From positions 1-19,686 of the forward strand of contig CAZBGS010000013.1 of the NCBI GenBank assembly GCA_964491785.1: DNA of 19,686 nt. Reading direction: 5' to 3'. This document shows, piece by piece, positions 8,567 to 16,894 of the stretch. Under the pieces are notes generated by a model. The model was not told the origin of the DNA, searched no databases, and was given only the letters and a program-made list of their open reading frames with translations. The position numbers and the translations under genes are program-made. This stretch comes from RZZS01 sp964491785. Lineage in GTDB: Bacteria > Pseudomonadota > Alphaproteobacteria > Micavibrionales > Micavibrionaceae. Numbering within the stretch: position 1 is the first letter of the stretch; each line of letters begins with the position of its first letter.

Positions 8567-9825
8567 TAACCCGACTCTGGCCTGGGAGATAAACGCAACC
8601 CGTTTTCATTACTATACTTGACGCCCCGGCGCAACTTGCCGTCCGCCTCCGCCAGCATCACGATCAAAAGCAGGATTATCCCGAAATCCATCGACTTGTA
8701 GCTGGCGTATAAAAACGTGTTTATCAGCAATGGCGCGGCCAGCGCGAACGCAGCGAGCGGAAATCTCCTGAAGGCCTTCAGATTTTCCACCGCCAGCAGG
8801 AACACGAAAGAAAGCGACAGCACCATTCCCGCAAGCCCGGTCTTCAGCCACAGTGAAGTAATCAGGCTGTGGGTGAAATTGACGCTCACCCCTCCGACCG
8901 CCGGCGATGAAAATACCGCCCCCCAACCCTTGCCAAAAATCACCGGCAGAAAACCGTCATGCAGATTTTCCATGACCGCCTGAGCCTCCTGCAGACGGTT
9001 GTTCAGTCCCACTGAAACAGTCTTGCGCGATAGAATCTCCCATAATCCCGTTACTTCCGGCCATAAAAACAACAACCCCGCAGCGATCGCGAATAGCGGC
9101 AGAAACAGCCTCAATGGCCGAAAAATCGCGACCCTCGCCGCCAGCCCGGCCAGAAGCAAAGCGAGAACCCCCATGCTTGCCCTTTGCATCGCCGCGGCCA
9201 TCGCGCTTACCGGAATAGCGCCCGCCACCGCCAGAATAACGACCTCCGCAAGCCTTATCCGCCTCACCGGCAATGTAAGCCTTTCAAAGACCATGCTTAT
9301 CAAAACAATAGCCGTAAAAAGAACTGTCGGCGCATTCACCAGATAAAGCTGCTCTGAAGTCATTATCGGAGAGAAGACCGGAAAATCGAAATTGAAACCA
9401 TGGGGAAACTGGCTCCGCAGCGAGAACGCGAGACCGATAAACACCGCCGCCCCCACAAGCCAGTACCGGTACGATTTCCTGGCCAGAACCGTTTCCTTCA
9501 AAAAAAACGGCATCAGCAAAAACAGAAAAGGAAAAATATCCCTTAGCATGTTCCCGGTATCGTTGGCATTAACAAGCCCCGCGACGACCGGAACCGTAAT
9601 CCCGTAAAGCAGCGTCAGCCTGCCCGCCGTCTCCCATCCGGCTTCCCCTTTACCTTTTCTGAAAATCTTGCGCGCAACTCTGGAAGGCGAGGACGCCAGC
9701 ACCAGAAGAAGCCCTACCGCCGCCTCAGCCAGTCCGGGATTGTCAGGCGTCGGCGAGCCCCAGAATCCGTAAATCACCAGCGCCGTCACCAACGCGAAAA
9801 AACGTATATCGCGCATCTCAGCCAT
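8566..9825 (-). CDS. O-antigen ligase/Wzy-like polysaccharide polymerase
   Basis: The product is a 419-residue integral membrane protein with about ten hydrophobic segments and a large periplasmic loop. In that loop are the landmarks of the O-antigen ligase/polymerase superfamily (PF04932): an Arg in NNRLQEAQ (about 275-282), IFGKGWG (296-302), and His319 in THSLITSLWLKTGLAG. With Wzz-like and glycosyltransferase genes in the same operon, polymerisation of repeat units (Wzy role) is more likely than ligation to lipid A, but sequence alone does not decide. The start overlaps the TauE-family gene by 8 bases. A second ATG three codons in is possible. Confidence 0.82.
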   Translation of the reverse strand: MAEMRDIRFFALVTALVIYGFWGSPTPDNPGLAEAAVGLLLVLASSPSRVARKIFRKGKGEAGWETAGRLTLLYGITVPVVAGLVNANDTGNMLRDIFPFLFLLMPFFLKETVLARKSYRYWLVGAAVFIGLAFSLRSQFPHGFNFDFPVFSPIMTSEQLYLVNAPTVLFTAIVLISMVFERLTLPVRRIRLAEVVILAVAGAIPVSAMAAAMQRASMGVLALLLAGLAARVAIFRPLRLFLPLFAIAAGLLFLWPEVTGLWEILSRKTVSVGLNNRLQEAQAVMENLHDGFLPVIFGKGWGAVFSSPAVGGVSVNFTHSLITSLWLKTGLAGMVLSLSFVFLLAVENLKAFRRFPLAAFALAAPLLINTFLYASYKSMDFGIILLLIVMLAEADGKLRRGVKYSNENGLRLSPRPESG

Positions 9826-10633
9826 ATATGACGCCTGCCAGCATGCGTACCGAAACCACCGCCATGAAAACGGAAAAAACCTTTCTTAAAATTCCAACGG
9901 GAAGCCGGTGCGCGATTTTTGCTCCAAGCGGCGCCGCCGTAACGCTAAGCGGAGAGATCACCGCAAATGCGGGCAGGCTCACATACCCCGCGGTAAACGG
10001 CGGCAAATCAGTCTCGTTTAGCCCTGAGAGCAGATACCCCAGCGAAGAGGGAACGGCGATTACCAGCCCCAGCGCCGCAGCGGTACCCACCGCCTGCCGC
10101 ACCTGCACGCCGCAAAGGCTCATATAGGGAACGCTGATCGTAGCCCCTCCTATGCCCATCAGCGCCGACATAAACCCTATCCCCCCTCCCGCCAGCGCAT
10201 GGGAAAAACGGGAAGGATTAAGTTCGAAACGCCTGTCCTCCGCTGGATTTGCCGCCATTACTATCGCGAACAAAAACAGCGCCACTGCAAAAACCGCCTT
10301 CAGCGCGCCTCCTGACATGTTGTCCGCCGCGACCGTCCCTGCCATCGCGCCCGCGACGATCCCCGGCCCGATCAGCCTGACCAGATCCATGCGGACAACG
10401 CCTTTTTTCCAGTGCGCCCTCGCCGAGGAAAAGCCGGTCGGAACTATAATCGCCAGCGAAGTTCCGAGCGCCACATGCATATTGCTTTCCGGCGAATGGC
10501 CCAGCGTGGTGAGAATGAAATAAATCCCCGGCACAAGCACGATCCCGCCGCCGATCCCGAGAAGCCCCGCAAGAATCCCGGCAACGCCCCCAAGCAGAGC
10601 CAGAAAAGGCAACAAGACCAGAATCTCTTGCAT
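9818..10633 (-). CDS. TauE/SafE-family membrane permease
   Basis: This 271-residue membrane protein of the TauE/SafE (DUF81) family has the two repeated signature halves, GILAGLLGIGGGIVLVPG near residues 20-36 and FMSALMGIGGATISVPY in the middle, and about eight hydrophobic helices. Members export sulfite or organosulfur anions, or carry other anions. The substrate here is unknown. ATG 10633 has a GAGGG ribosome site; the frame could also start at the TTG just before it. It is the first gene of the six-gene run that makes polysaccharide. Its presence there may be incidental, or may point to a sulfated or anionic product. Confidence 0.88.
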   Translation of the reverse strand: MQEILVLLPFLALLGGVAGILAGLLGIGGGIVLVPGIYFILTTLGHSPESNMHVALGTSLAIIVPTGFSSARAHWKKGVVRMDLVRLIGPGIVAGAMAGTVAADNMSGGALKAVFAVALFLFAIVMAANPAEDRRFELNPSRFSHALAGGGIGFMSALMGIGGATISVPYMSLCGVQVRQAVGTAAALGLVIAVPSSLGYLLSGLNETDLPPFTAGYVSLPAFAVISPLSVTAAPLGAKIAHRLPVGILRKVFSVFMAVVSVRMLAGVIYG

Positions 10634-10826
10634 CAAAAAACCCTCGGCGTCAAATCCAGGACGTGAGGCTAGACTTTAAAAAAAACTATTTCAAGTAAGT
10701 TAAGGACTCCTTCGCTCCGTCCAATCCTCGTCGCCTTTTCTTTATGCAGGCACAAGGCGGACATGGCACCTGCACAATTTTATCTGTGAGCGAATACTTT
10801 TCACAAAAATGCATGACCGACGCTTA

Positions 10827-11408
10827 TCAGTTATCCAGAAAGAGCTTCCTCGGCGCAGCGCTCCTGGCGGGCTCCTGCACCATTTGTTTGACCTTCCTGG
10901 GTTGCTCCTGATTTACAGGCGTATACGCAGCCCTGTCAGCGCTGGCCTTCCTCTGCTGCTCTTCGGTTTGTTTCCGGTAACTGGCGAGGCGCGCGTCTAT
11001 TTCCTGCTGCTGCTTGAGAACAGCTATTCTCCTTTGTTCAGACAGCTTGAGGGCGTTATCGTACTCCATCATTTGCGTCTGGTTGGAAAGTTCCTGAAGC
11101 TTTCTTTTTTTAGCATCCCCGCTGTTGTCCTGGCCGAAGCTGAATGTTCCCACCTGTCTTCCATCGGTTATATCGCTGTACCTCATTCCCGGTTGCGGCC
11201 TGTTGCCCTGCATAATACTGTTAAGGTTAAGAGGCGCGGGCGCTTCGCCGTTGCTTCCCCTGTTGAATACGGCTCCAGATCCGTTACAACAGGGCGTTTG
11301 CTCGGCGCCCCCGACATACAGCCGCTTCTGCGCCTGCGAATTTTGCGCAAGGGCTGCTGAAAGTGGTATGATACTCAACATAAGAATGAGGATTATAGCT
11401 GGTCTCAT
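10827..11408 (-). CDS. secreted Q/E/R-rich protein of unknown function
   Basis: The product is a 193-residue protein with a clear signal peptide (MRPAIILILMLSIIPLSAALA, cut before Gln22). The mature part has a CC pair near residue 40 (PCCNGSG) and a highly charged Q/E/K/R-rich segment (about 105-155) that could form a coiled coil. It ends in a basic, proline-containing tail (RSAAPRKLFLDN). I recognise no family. No good Shine-Dalgarno site precedes the ATG, but a signal peptide directly after it supports the start. An extended -10 (TGTTATACT, about 11447-11455) lies upstream on this strand. Confidence 0.7.
   Translation of the reverse strand: MRPAIILILMLSIIPLSAALAQNSQAQKRLYVGGAEQTPCCNGSGAVFNRGSNGEAPAPLNLNSIMQGNRPQPGMRYSDITDGRQVGTFSFGQDNSGDAKKRKLQELSNQTQMMEYDNALKLSEQRRIAVLKQQQEIDARLASYRKQTEEQQRKASADRAAYTPVNQEQPRKVKQMVQEPARSAAPRKLFLDN
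11343..11372 (+). promoter_or_regulatory. possible promoter for the 39-residue ORF and its partner
   Basis: TTGCGC (11343-11348), an 18-nt spacer and TATGAT (11367-11372) lie about 70 bp before the small ORF. They overlap the signal-peptide codons of the divergent secreted-protein gene. Both hexamers are imperfect. Confidence 0.25.
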
Positions 11409-11440
11409 GGCATAAAAACCGGAGGTTAGAGGTGATACTA

Positions 11441-11560
11441 ATGAACAGTATAACAGCTAGCGAAAAAAAAGAAAAAAATACCTGTAAGGACGTGGAAATT
11501 AACGCTTTGTTAAACGAAAAAGGCCAAGATAAAATCGTTTTCATAATTAGAAAAAGATAA
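11441..11560 (+). CDS. small ORF, 39 residues, unknown function
   Basis: This short frame is preceded by an excellent ribosome site (GAGGTGA, six bases before the ATG). It encodes a 39-residue lysine- and glutamate-rich peptide (starting MNSITASEKKEKNTC) with a hydrophobic/basic end (KIVFIIRKR). The stop is 29 bp before the ATG of the 220-residue gene, which has its own strong ribosome site, so the two are likely co-transcribed. There is no known family. The quality of the ribosome site is the main support; a regulatory leader peptide is an alternative reading. Confidence 0.5.
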   Translation: MNSITASEKKEKNTCKDVEINALLNEKGQDKIVFIIRKR

Positions 11561-11589
11561 TCTGGCCCTACTGGAAAAGGAGCGGTGTA

Positions 11590-12252
11590 ATGCAGCTAAA
11601 TATTAAAAAATTTCTGGCCGACGCCGGAATAGAAGAACAGCTGTACCCCGGCAAAAGGATTGTAAAAAGATGCCCTCAGCCTGGAGAATTCAAAAGCCAT
11701 AGCGTAGTGCTTGACTGGCGAGACCCCGACATGCTGCGCCTTGACGTCAAGCCAGGACAAAGCGGCAAGGATCTGCCCGCAGAGCTGGTTCGCAAATACC
11801 CTGTAAGCTTCCAGACACCTACTTTTGTGAAGATAGCTATCAAGGACGATACCGGCGAAACAGCCGAAGATGATGAAGACGATGAGGGCAAATCCGCTTC
11901 CGGCAAAGGCGGCGGCGGAAAGAGATTTAAGAAAAACCCCGAGAAAGTCGGCATGCTGCAAGCCTTCTCAAAGGTTATAGAAGGAGCCATTCCTGAAGCC
12001 GGTAAAATCACCGAGATGGTGGTAATGGGCATGCAGGTCAGCGAGCGCGCCTTCGAACGCGTCATGGATGCGCTGACCTCTCAAATATCCAAAGGCAAGA
12101 TAGCGGCGACCGATCTGCTGGCGGAAGCGGGCAAATTCATCACCCGTTACACACCGCCAAGCTTCCTGGCGCCGAAGGGCAACGAAGACGCGGTCTACAA
12201 ATACGACCGCGCCAAAACCGAACCGATGTTCGGAGCCGTCGGCCCGAAATAG
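11590..12252 (+). CDS. conserved-looking protein of unknown function with acidic/basic linker
   Basis: The 220-residue soluble protein begins at an ATG with an AAGGAG ribosome site. It appears to have two parts. Residues 1-80 are a beta-rich N-terminal domain. Residues about 120-205 are an alpha-helical C-terminal domain (VGMLQAFSKVIEGAIPEAGKI onward). They are joined by a low-complexity linker with an acidic run (AEDDEDDEG) followed by a glycine-rich basic run (GKGGGGKRFKK). There is no signal peptide or membrane helix. I do not recognise a family. An intrinsic terminator 30 bp after the stop ends this transcription unit. Confidence 0.75.
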   Translation: MQLNIKKFLADAGIEEQLYPGKRIVKRCPQPGEFKSHSVVLDWRDPDMLRLDVKPGQSGKDLPAELVRKYPVSFQTPTFVKIAIKDDTGETAEDDEDDEGKSASGKGGGGKRFKKNPEKVGMLQAFSKVIEGAIPEAGKITEMVVMGMQVSERAFERVMDALTSQISKGKIAATDLLAEAGKFITRYTPPSFLAPKGNEDAVYKYDRAKTEPMFGAVGPK

Positions 12253-12282
12253 TTCTTTCAGTTTCAAGAAGCTCTCCTGTCT

Positions 12283-12309
12283 GGCGCCCCTCACCGGGCG
12301 CCTTTTTTT
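12283..12309 (+). terminator. Rho-independent terminator
   Basis: A perfect 7-bp stem GGCGCCC/GGGCGCC with a 6-nt loop is followed by seven Ts. It lies 30 bp after the stop of the 220-residue gene and upstream of the deaminase gene. Confidence 0.88.
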
Positions 12310-12446
12310 CGCTCATCCCAGACGGCCGCAAAATTTTGACTTATCATGAGCCAGCGCGAAGGATCTCTCCTGAACCCATTGTTTTATCTTTAATTCAGAT
12401 GATTTGTTATAGTATACACTTAGACTTTGCGGCTGGGGGATATCCG

Positions 12447-12896
12447 ATGAGTGATAAATGGGATCATAGATTTCTGGAACTGGCGCGGCTGGTCTCCACC
12501 TGGTCTAAAGACCCTTCTACCAAGGTTGGCGCGGTTATAGCCGATGACAAGAACCGCATAGTCTCGCTTGGCTTCAACGGCTTTGCCCGTTCGGTGCAGG
12601 ATCTCTCCGAGCGCCTGAACGACCGGGAGACCAAATACAAAATGGTGTTGCATGCCGAGGAAAACGCCCTGCTCTTCGCCAACCGGGATCTTGCCGGATG
12701 CACGATCTACACCTACCCTCTTATGCCCTGCGCCGCCTGTATGTCGCGAATTATCCAGAAAGGCATCGCCAGAGCGGTTTCGCTAGAAAGTGATAATCCC
12801 CGCTGGCAGGAACATTTCATCCTCTCTAAACAGTTGGCAGAAGAAGCTGGCATTGAAGTCAGACTATACAATGAAATTATTCCGGGAGCGTCATGA
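12447..12896 (+). CDS. dCMP deaminase-like cytidine deaminase family enzyme
   Basis: This 149-residue zinc-dependent deaminase has the ligand and catalytic residues His69 and Glu71 in HAEE, and Cys95 and Cys98 in PCAAC. The GFNGFARSVQD segment (42-52) and the TKVGAVI strand near the N-terminus match deoxycytidylate deaminases, which make dUMP for thymidylate synthesis. It could also be a related nucleotide deaminase. ATG 12447 is chosen because a GGGGGA ribosome site precedes it and the family begins here. The open frame extends to 12336 without support. The end overlaps the rhomboid gene by 4 bases (ATGA). Confidence 0.88.
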   Translation: MSDKWDHRFLELARLVSTWSKDPSTKVGAVIADDKNRIVSLGFNGFARSVQDLSERLNDRETKYKMVLHAEENALLFANRDLAGCTIYTYPLMPCAACMSRIIQKGIARAVSLESDNPRWQEHFILSKQLAEEAGIEVRLYNEIIPGAS

Positions 12897-13633
12897 ACAA
12901 GAAATCCAAAGGCAACGGACACGACCGGGAGCAGGACAACATAGTTAAAATGCCAACACCCGCCGAACGCGATAAAGAGCGCCGAAGACAGGAAGCCATG
13001 CAAAAGCTCTACGAGCGCCGCCAGATATCTGGCCCTGTGATCAACCTGCCTCCGGTCACCAAATACCTGCTGATGGTCTTGTTTGCCATCCACCTTGCTT
13101 TCTCGCTCAGTCCTTCCTCGCTGCAACTCTTTCTGGTTTCCTGGTTTGGTTTCATTCCGGGCGTTTACACCGGGAGACTGCCCTTCGAATGGAGCGCCTT
13201 GCTAAGCCCGGTGAGCTATATGTTTCTTCACGGGAACTGGATGCATCTGGCGATGAACGGCGTAATGATGACAGCGTTCGGCTCCGGCGTAGAAAAGTGG
13301 ATGGGAGGCAGGCGCATGCTGCTGTTTATGCTTGGCTGCGGCCTGATTTCCGCAGCCGCGCACTTCGCCTTCTCCCCGTTTTCGACAATACCGGTCGTAG
13401 GTGCCTCGGGCGCGATCAGCGGCCTGTTCGCCGCAGCAATACTGCTGCTTTCCAGGGGAGGCACAATGCCCGTCGGCCGCATGGGCATCTGGCCGCTGGT
13501 ATTTGTCTGGGTGGCGATTTCTTTTGTTTTCGGCTCAATGGGCGGGCCTCACGGCGAGTCGGTAGCCTGGGCCGCGCATATCGGCGGCTTTCTCGGCGGT
13601 TTTGGCCTGTTAAGACTAATGAGACTTATGTAA
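12893..13633 (+). CDS. rhomboid-family intramembrane serine protease
   Basis: The product is a 246-residue membrane protein. A charged cytoplasmic N-terminus of about 50 residues is followed by some six hydrophobic helices. The catalytic dyad is visible: Ser172 in GASGAISG and His229 in WAAHIGGFLGGF. The upstream HLAMN (His118, Asn122) is the oxyanion-side motif of rhomboids. It should cleave single-pass membrane proteins within the bilayer. The start has a GGGAGC ribosome site and overlaps the deaminase stop, so translation is coupled. The pairing with a deaminase has no obvious functional logic. Confidence 0.92.
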   Translation: MNKKSKGNGHDREQDNIVKMPTPAERDKERRRQEAMQKLYERRQISGPVINLPPVTKYLLMVLFAIHLAFSLSPSSLQLFLVSWFGFIPGVYTGRLPFEWSALLSPVSYMFLHGNWMHLAMNGVMMTAFGSGVEKWMGGRRMLLFMLGCGLISAAAHFAFSPFSTIPVVGASGAISGLFAAAILLLSRGGTMPVGRMGIWPLVFVWVAISFVFGSMGGPHGESVAWAAHIGGFLGGFGLLRLMRLM

Positions 13634-13648
13634 CAGCTGTAGCAGTCC

Positions 13649-14623
13649 CTATTGCTCGCATGCACCGGAATCGGGATTATAGTGGCATCCCTGATTCGGA
13701 CAGACATATTCCTGAAACACAAACCGCTCCGTAGCCACAACCAGACCGTTCTCGACTACCGGATTTTCCCTGTCATAGGTAATCCCGGTCGGAATCGGCG
13801 GGCTGGTGCAGGAAGTATCGCGCAGCACCTGGTAGGAGTCATATCCTTCCGGCACCGGAATATCTATCGTATAAAAAGCCAGTTCTTCATTATTGGAAAT
13901 GTTAATCAGTTCTTGGGTAACCTGCGAGTTGTTACATTCTTGCGGATATAGCCTGGGATCAAAGTCGACAAAATTCTCAATTTCATAAAGGTTGCCCAGA
14001 CCCATTTCCGGCAGCCAGGGCGGATGGAAATTAGTGCACTTGGCGATATGCCAGACAAAAGCCATATGGTCACAGGTATAGCTCGCCCCGCCGATGAAGG
14101 GCGCTTCCCCATCGATATCCGCCGTACCTCCGAGGTAGGTATGTGGAAAATTCCCTTGAAGATACTGCGATAATGAAGGGATGATTGCCTCCGTAAGAGC
14201 ATTTGCCATCGAGCCTTCCTCTCGGGCGAAACCGGTGGTAATCATCCTCGACCCGCGCAAGGTTCCGATATCCACCTCGAACTCCTCCCAGTGCTGGCTC
14301 TCGCTGAACAGGGGCGCAATTGCATCGGCGGTGTAGCCCAGAAACTGATGGAAGCAGGTATACTCGAAAACGCTGTCCGGCTTCACGATAAGGGTCTGAT
14401 TTAATAATGTGTCATACTGACCCGCAAGCCACGACTGCGTAAGAATTGTGTTCATGTAGTCCGCATCGCACGCCTGACTGTCGTATCCTCCCGGGACGCC
14501 CCCTTCTGTAGCTCTTCTGGCAGGATCAGGCATACCGGTGCCCCCGAAATTGACGATGCCTGTTGCATGGGATTTTGCCGGAATCCCGATTGCCAGAGCC
14601 ATCAGCAGAAAAAACATTCTCAT
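13649..14623 (-). CDS. cysteine-rich secreted protein of unknown function
   Basis: The 324-residue product has a signal peptide (MRMFFLLMALAIGIPAKSHA). The mature part contains about ten cysteines, mostly spaced singly, with a closing cluster (CPNQGCHYNPDSGAC). This suggests a disulfide-bonded periplasmic or surface protein. It is rich in aromatic residues and Asn/Asp. The start is set by the signal peptide. The frame is open a further 38 codons upstream, but those codons lack one. The stop lies 15 bp from the rhomboid stop on the other strand. I have a faint sense of similar proteins in alphaproteobacterial accessory regions but cannot name a family. Confidence 0.75.
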   Translation of the reverse strand: MRMFFLLMALAIGIPAKSHATGIVNFGGTGMPDPARRATEGGVPGGYDSQACDADYMNTILTQSWLAGQYDTLLNQTLIVKPDSVFEYTCFHQFLGYTADAIAPLFSESQHWEEFEVDIGTLRGSRMITTGFAREEGSMANALTEAIIPSLSQYLQGNFPHTYLGGTADIDGEAPFIGGASYTCDHMAFVWHIAKCTNFHPPWLPEMGLGNLYEIENFVDFDPRLYPQECNNSQVTQELINISNNEELAFYTIDIPVPEGYDSYQVLRDTSCTSPPIPTGITYDRENPVVENGLVVATERFVFQEYVCPNQGCHYNPDSGACEQ

Positions 14624-14774
14624 TTTCACGTCACCCGCCTGCACAAATAATTCCCTTAAAATAAAGGAAATTTTATTCGAATGAAACAGGTTATCCGCCG
14701 CAAACAGCCAGTCACGAATGTAAACAGGAGACAACACTCTAATATTTTATAAGAAAAACCGTTACTATCCAAAT

Positions 14775-16142
14775 TCATGTTAGCGGCAACCACTCTCCGG
14801 CGCTAATTCTGGCCCATCCGGCATCCCCCGCCTGACAGGTCTCATCGGGATAGCCCCAGATAATAGTGTTAAACAAACCGCCCGGATCGGCCACCGGAGA
14901 CCATTCCTCATAAATCCTGCCGGTAATCTTGCATACCCATACCTTGTCTGGCGGCGCTTGCGCTGCTTTTTCCAGCCAATGAGCATAGGCGATAGAGCTA
15001 TGCGTCGCTCTGTCCTCAAGCTCGGCGCGAAGCCTGAATAATCTCGCTCCCGGTTTGATAGCTTCCGCCAGATCAAGATGTTTGCGAGCTTCTCCCCACA
15101 GGCTGTCTTCCATAGCCGCCCTCGCGGCAAGTAAATGACTCTCGGCGCTGTCGGGCCTGAGAATGACAAGTTTTTCCGACCAGCGTAGCCCGCGCGCCGG
15201 ATCGCTGACTTTCGGCCCCGGCGCAAGCTTCTCCCAGACACCGGCCAGTTCGGGATGAGGCTCGATTTTCCAAGCCTTCTCGATTATTCTCGCCGCCTTC
15301 CGCTTTTTCCCGGCTTTCGTATAGGCCTCGGCCAGATATATGGACGCCGGAAGAAAGTCGGGATATTTCCGGTTTACTTTCTGGATCTCCTTGATCGCCT
15401 CGCCCTCGTCCTGACCCTTGCGAACCATTTCTTCTGCTTTCGCCATGCCCAGTGCCGCTTTATCGCTTTCCGCCCGCTCTTTCGGGATAGCGCCTTTTCT
15501 GACTGCTATTGTAAGCGTCTTTCCTGCCTGCTCCCACTCACGACCTGAAAGCTGCAACTGGTAAACCATGCGAAGCATCTCCGGCTGCCCTGAATGCGAA
15601 AGCATCGCCTGACGGGCATACTGCATGGCCATATCCATCCTGCCGCTTTCCACCGAAAGCCTGATCATGCCCCTCACGCCCAGATATGCCAGATCCTTGT
15701 GATAACTAAGTTTCTTCAAAGCAGCTTCGCAAGATTCCATATCCCCTTGCATCCGGTATGCCTGCGCTTCAAGTAAAAAAAGAAGCCCTTCGTCCCCGCT
15801 CAAGGCCGCTCTGGCTCTCTCCGCCTGTTTTAGAGCTTCCTTGCCATTACCGGCCACAGCGGCAACAAAGCCGCGCATCAGGGCGCGCTGTCCTTTGGCT
15901 ACAAGCCTGCCGCGCCTGAACTCGGACGCCCTGCCCGGCAGCGCCAGCAACGCAAGAACGATCCGGTAAACCACCAGTATAATAAAAAGACCTGCAAGCA
16001 ATCCGAGCAAAAGATAGCCTAGCTGAACTGTCAGGGTATATTCGTTCCAGTTGACCACCACGCTTCCTGGCCTCTGCACAACCCAGATTGCGGCGATCAC
16101 GAAAACAGAAATCTGTATTATAAAAAGAAGAGCCCTGACCAT
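14775..16142 (-). CDS. hemY: HemY-like TPR membrane protein
   Basis: This 455-residue protein has the HemY layout: two N-terminal membrane helices (about 3-22 and 40-63), the HemY_N-type basic segment (GRASEFRRGRLVAKGQRAL), then tetratricopeptide-like helical repeats to about residue 400. It ends in the WVCKITGRIYEEWSP...FNTIIWG tail resembling alphaproteobacterial HemY C-termini. HemY is linked to protohaem synthesis and usually follows hemC/hemD and a mitofilin-like gene in alphaproteobacteria. Here its upstream neighbour is instead a broken SIR2-like gene ending 3 nt before the ATG, with no good ribosome site of its own. The native operon context appears lost. Confidence 0.8.
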   Translation of the reverse strand: MVRALLFIIQISVFVIAAIWVVQRPGSVVVNWNEYTLTVQLGYLLLGLLAGLFIILVVYRIVLALLALPGRASEFRRGRLVAKGQRALMRGFVAAVAGNGKEALKQAERARAALSGDEGLLFLLEAQAYRMQGDMESCEAALKKLSYHKDLAYLGVRGMIRLSVESGRMDMAMQYARQAMLSHSGQPEMLRMVYQLQLSGREWEQAGKTLTIAVRKGAIPKERAESDKAALGMAKAEEMVRKGQDEGEAIKEIQKVNRKYPDFLPASIYLAEAYTKAGKKRKAARIIEKAWKIEPHPELAGVWEKLAPGPKVSDPARGLRWSEKLVILRPDSAESHLLAARAAMEDSLWGEARKHLDLAEAIKPGARLFRLRAELEDRATHSSIAYAHWLEKAAQAPPDKVWVCKITGRIYEEWSPVADPGGLFNTIIWGYPDETCQAGDAGWARISAGEWLPLT

Positions 16143-16145
16143 AAC

Positions 16146-16571
16146 TTAACTGTAGAACGCCAGGCCCTGCAGTTCCAGTCTAAAAGATTTAATGTCAAAT
16201 CTTGCCAGAAAAGTTCTTACGGTTCTATTGATGTCTTGCTGAAACTCAAAATCAAGGACGGATGCAAACGCCTGATCCATATCCAGAAACATTTGTAAGA
16301 GTGCTTCCGAAAAGCAATCAAGTTGTTCCATCATTCTTACGTGCTCTGGTTCGCCGTCTCGACCTTCATCCTGTAATCGCAATGTTTCTGTTTGAATATG
16401 GGCCAGAGCAGATTCAAACCCTCCTTGGTTTTTGTGTTCCCATAATAGTTTGACCAGTTCCTCGTCTTCCTTGACCTTTGGGCAGCCTAACAGGTACTCG
16501 AAAACCTCGGATGCCAGCCATCCTCCCCAGTTACGGCTAAATCCTGCTCCAAATAGCGTGTAACATGGCAT
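16146..16571 (-). pseudogene. SIR2-like protein, N-terminal fragment
   Basis: The 141-residue frame begins MPCYTLFGAGFSRNWGGW, a SIR2-like NAD-binding N-terminus. It then has the YLLGCPKV and GGFESALAHIQ segments seen in SIR2-like proteins often found in defence islands. Family members run on after a (T)FLxRFD motif into IFTLNQD and several hundred further residues. Here the similarity stops exactly after LARFD (codon at 16194-16196). A 15-residue unrelated tail leads to a TAA three bases before hemY. ATG 16571 has an AGGG ribosome site; the frame also opens at 16613. The fragment probably lacks the full NADase fold and is unlikely to act as NADase. Confidence 0.55.
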
Positions 16572-16894
16572 ATAGATTCCCTTTATCCCTAAGTGCGCCT
16601 TGTTAGCTTCCATATATGAAAACCAACTTTCTTAATAGCACTAATTCTTTAAGGCCGGTAGGCCACGAGTTTTGAAATTCCAAAGGTTTTGTTCTTTTTT
16701 TACGTAATTTTAGGCGGTAATATATTTTCGAATAGGTCAACAAGCGCCCTTTCTCATATTCAATCATTAATTGTCATAGATATATTATCTGACAAAACGT
16801 TTGTAGTGACACGCTCTATCCCCAAATGCGAAAACTCCTTCCTTAAATATCTCAGGCTTATTTGGATTAGAGACTTCTGCGGAGAGCTTCTATA
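16572..16894 (-). other. A/T-rich intergenic stretch without a recognisable gene
   Basis: About 320 bp separate the SIR2-like fragment from the GNAT gene. Base composition is clearly more A/T-rich than the left two thirds of the window. Frames present on the plus strand (16689-16991) overlap the GNAT gene and lack a ribosome site, so they are taken as chance. No convincing promoter or terminator was found. Confidence 0.5.

Noticed and set aside
12336..12446. 37-codon N-terminal extension of the deaminase
   Set aside because: A GGGGGA ribosome site and the family's start agree on ATG 12447. The extension lacks both.
14624..14737. 38-codon N-terminal extension of the cysteine-rich secreted protein
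   Set aside because: A proper signal peptide begins at 14623. The extension would place it internally and has no ribosome site.
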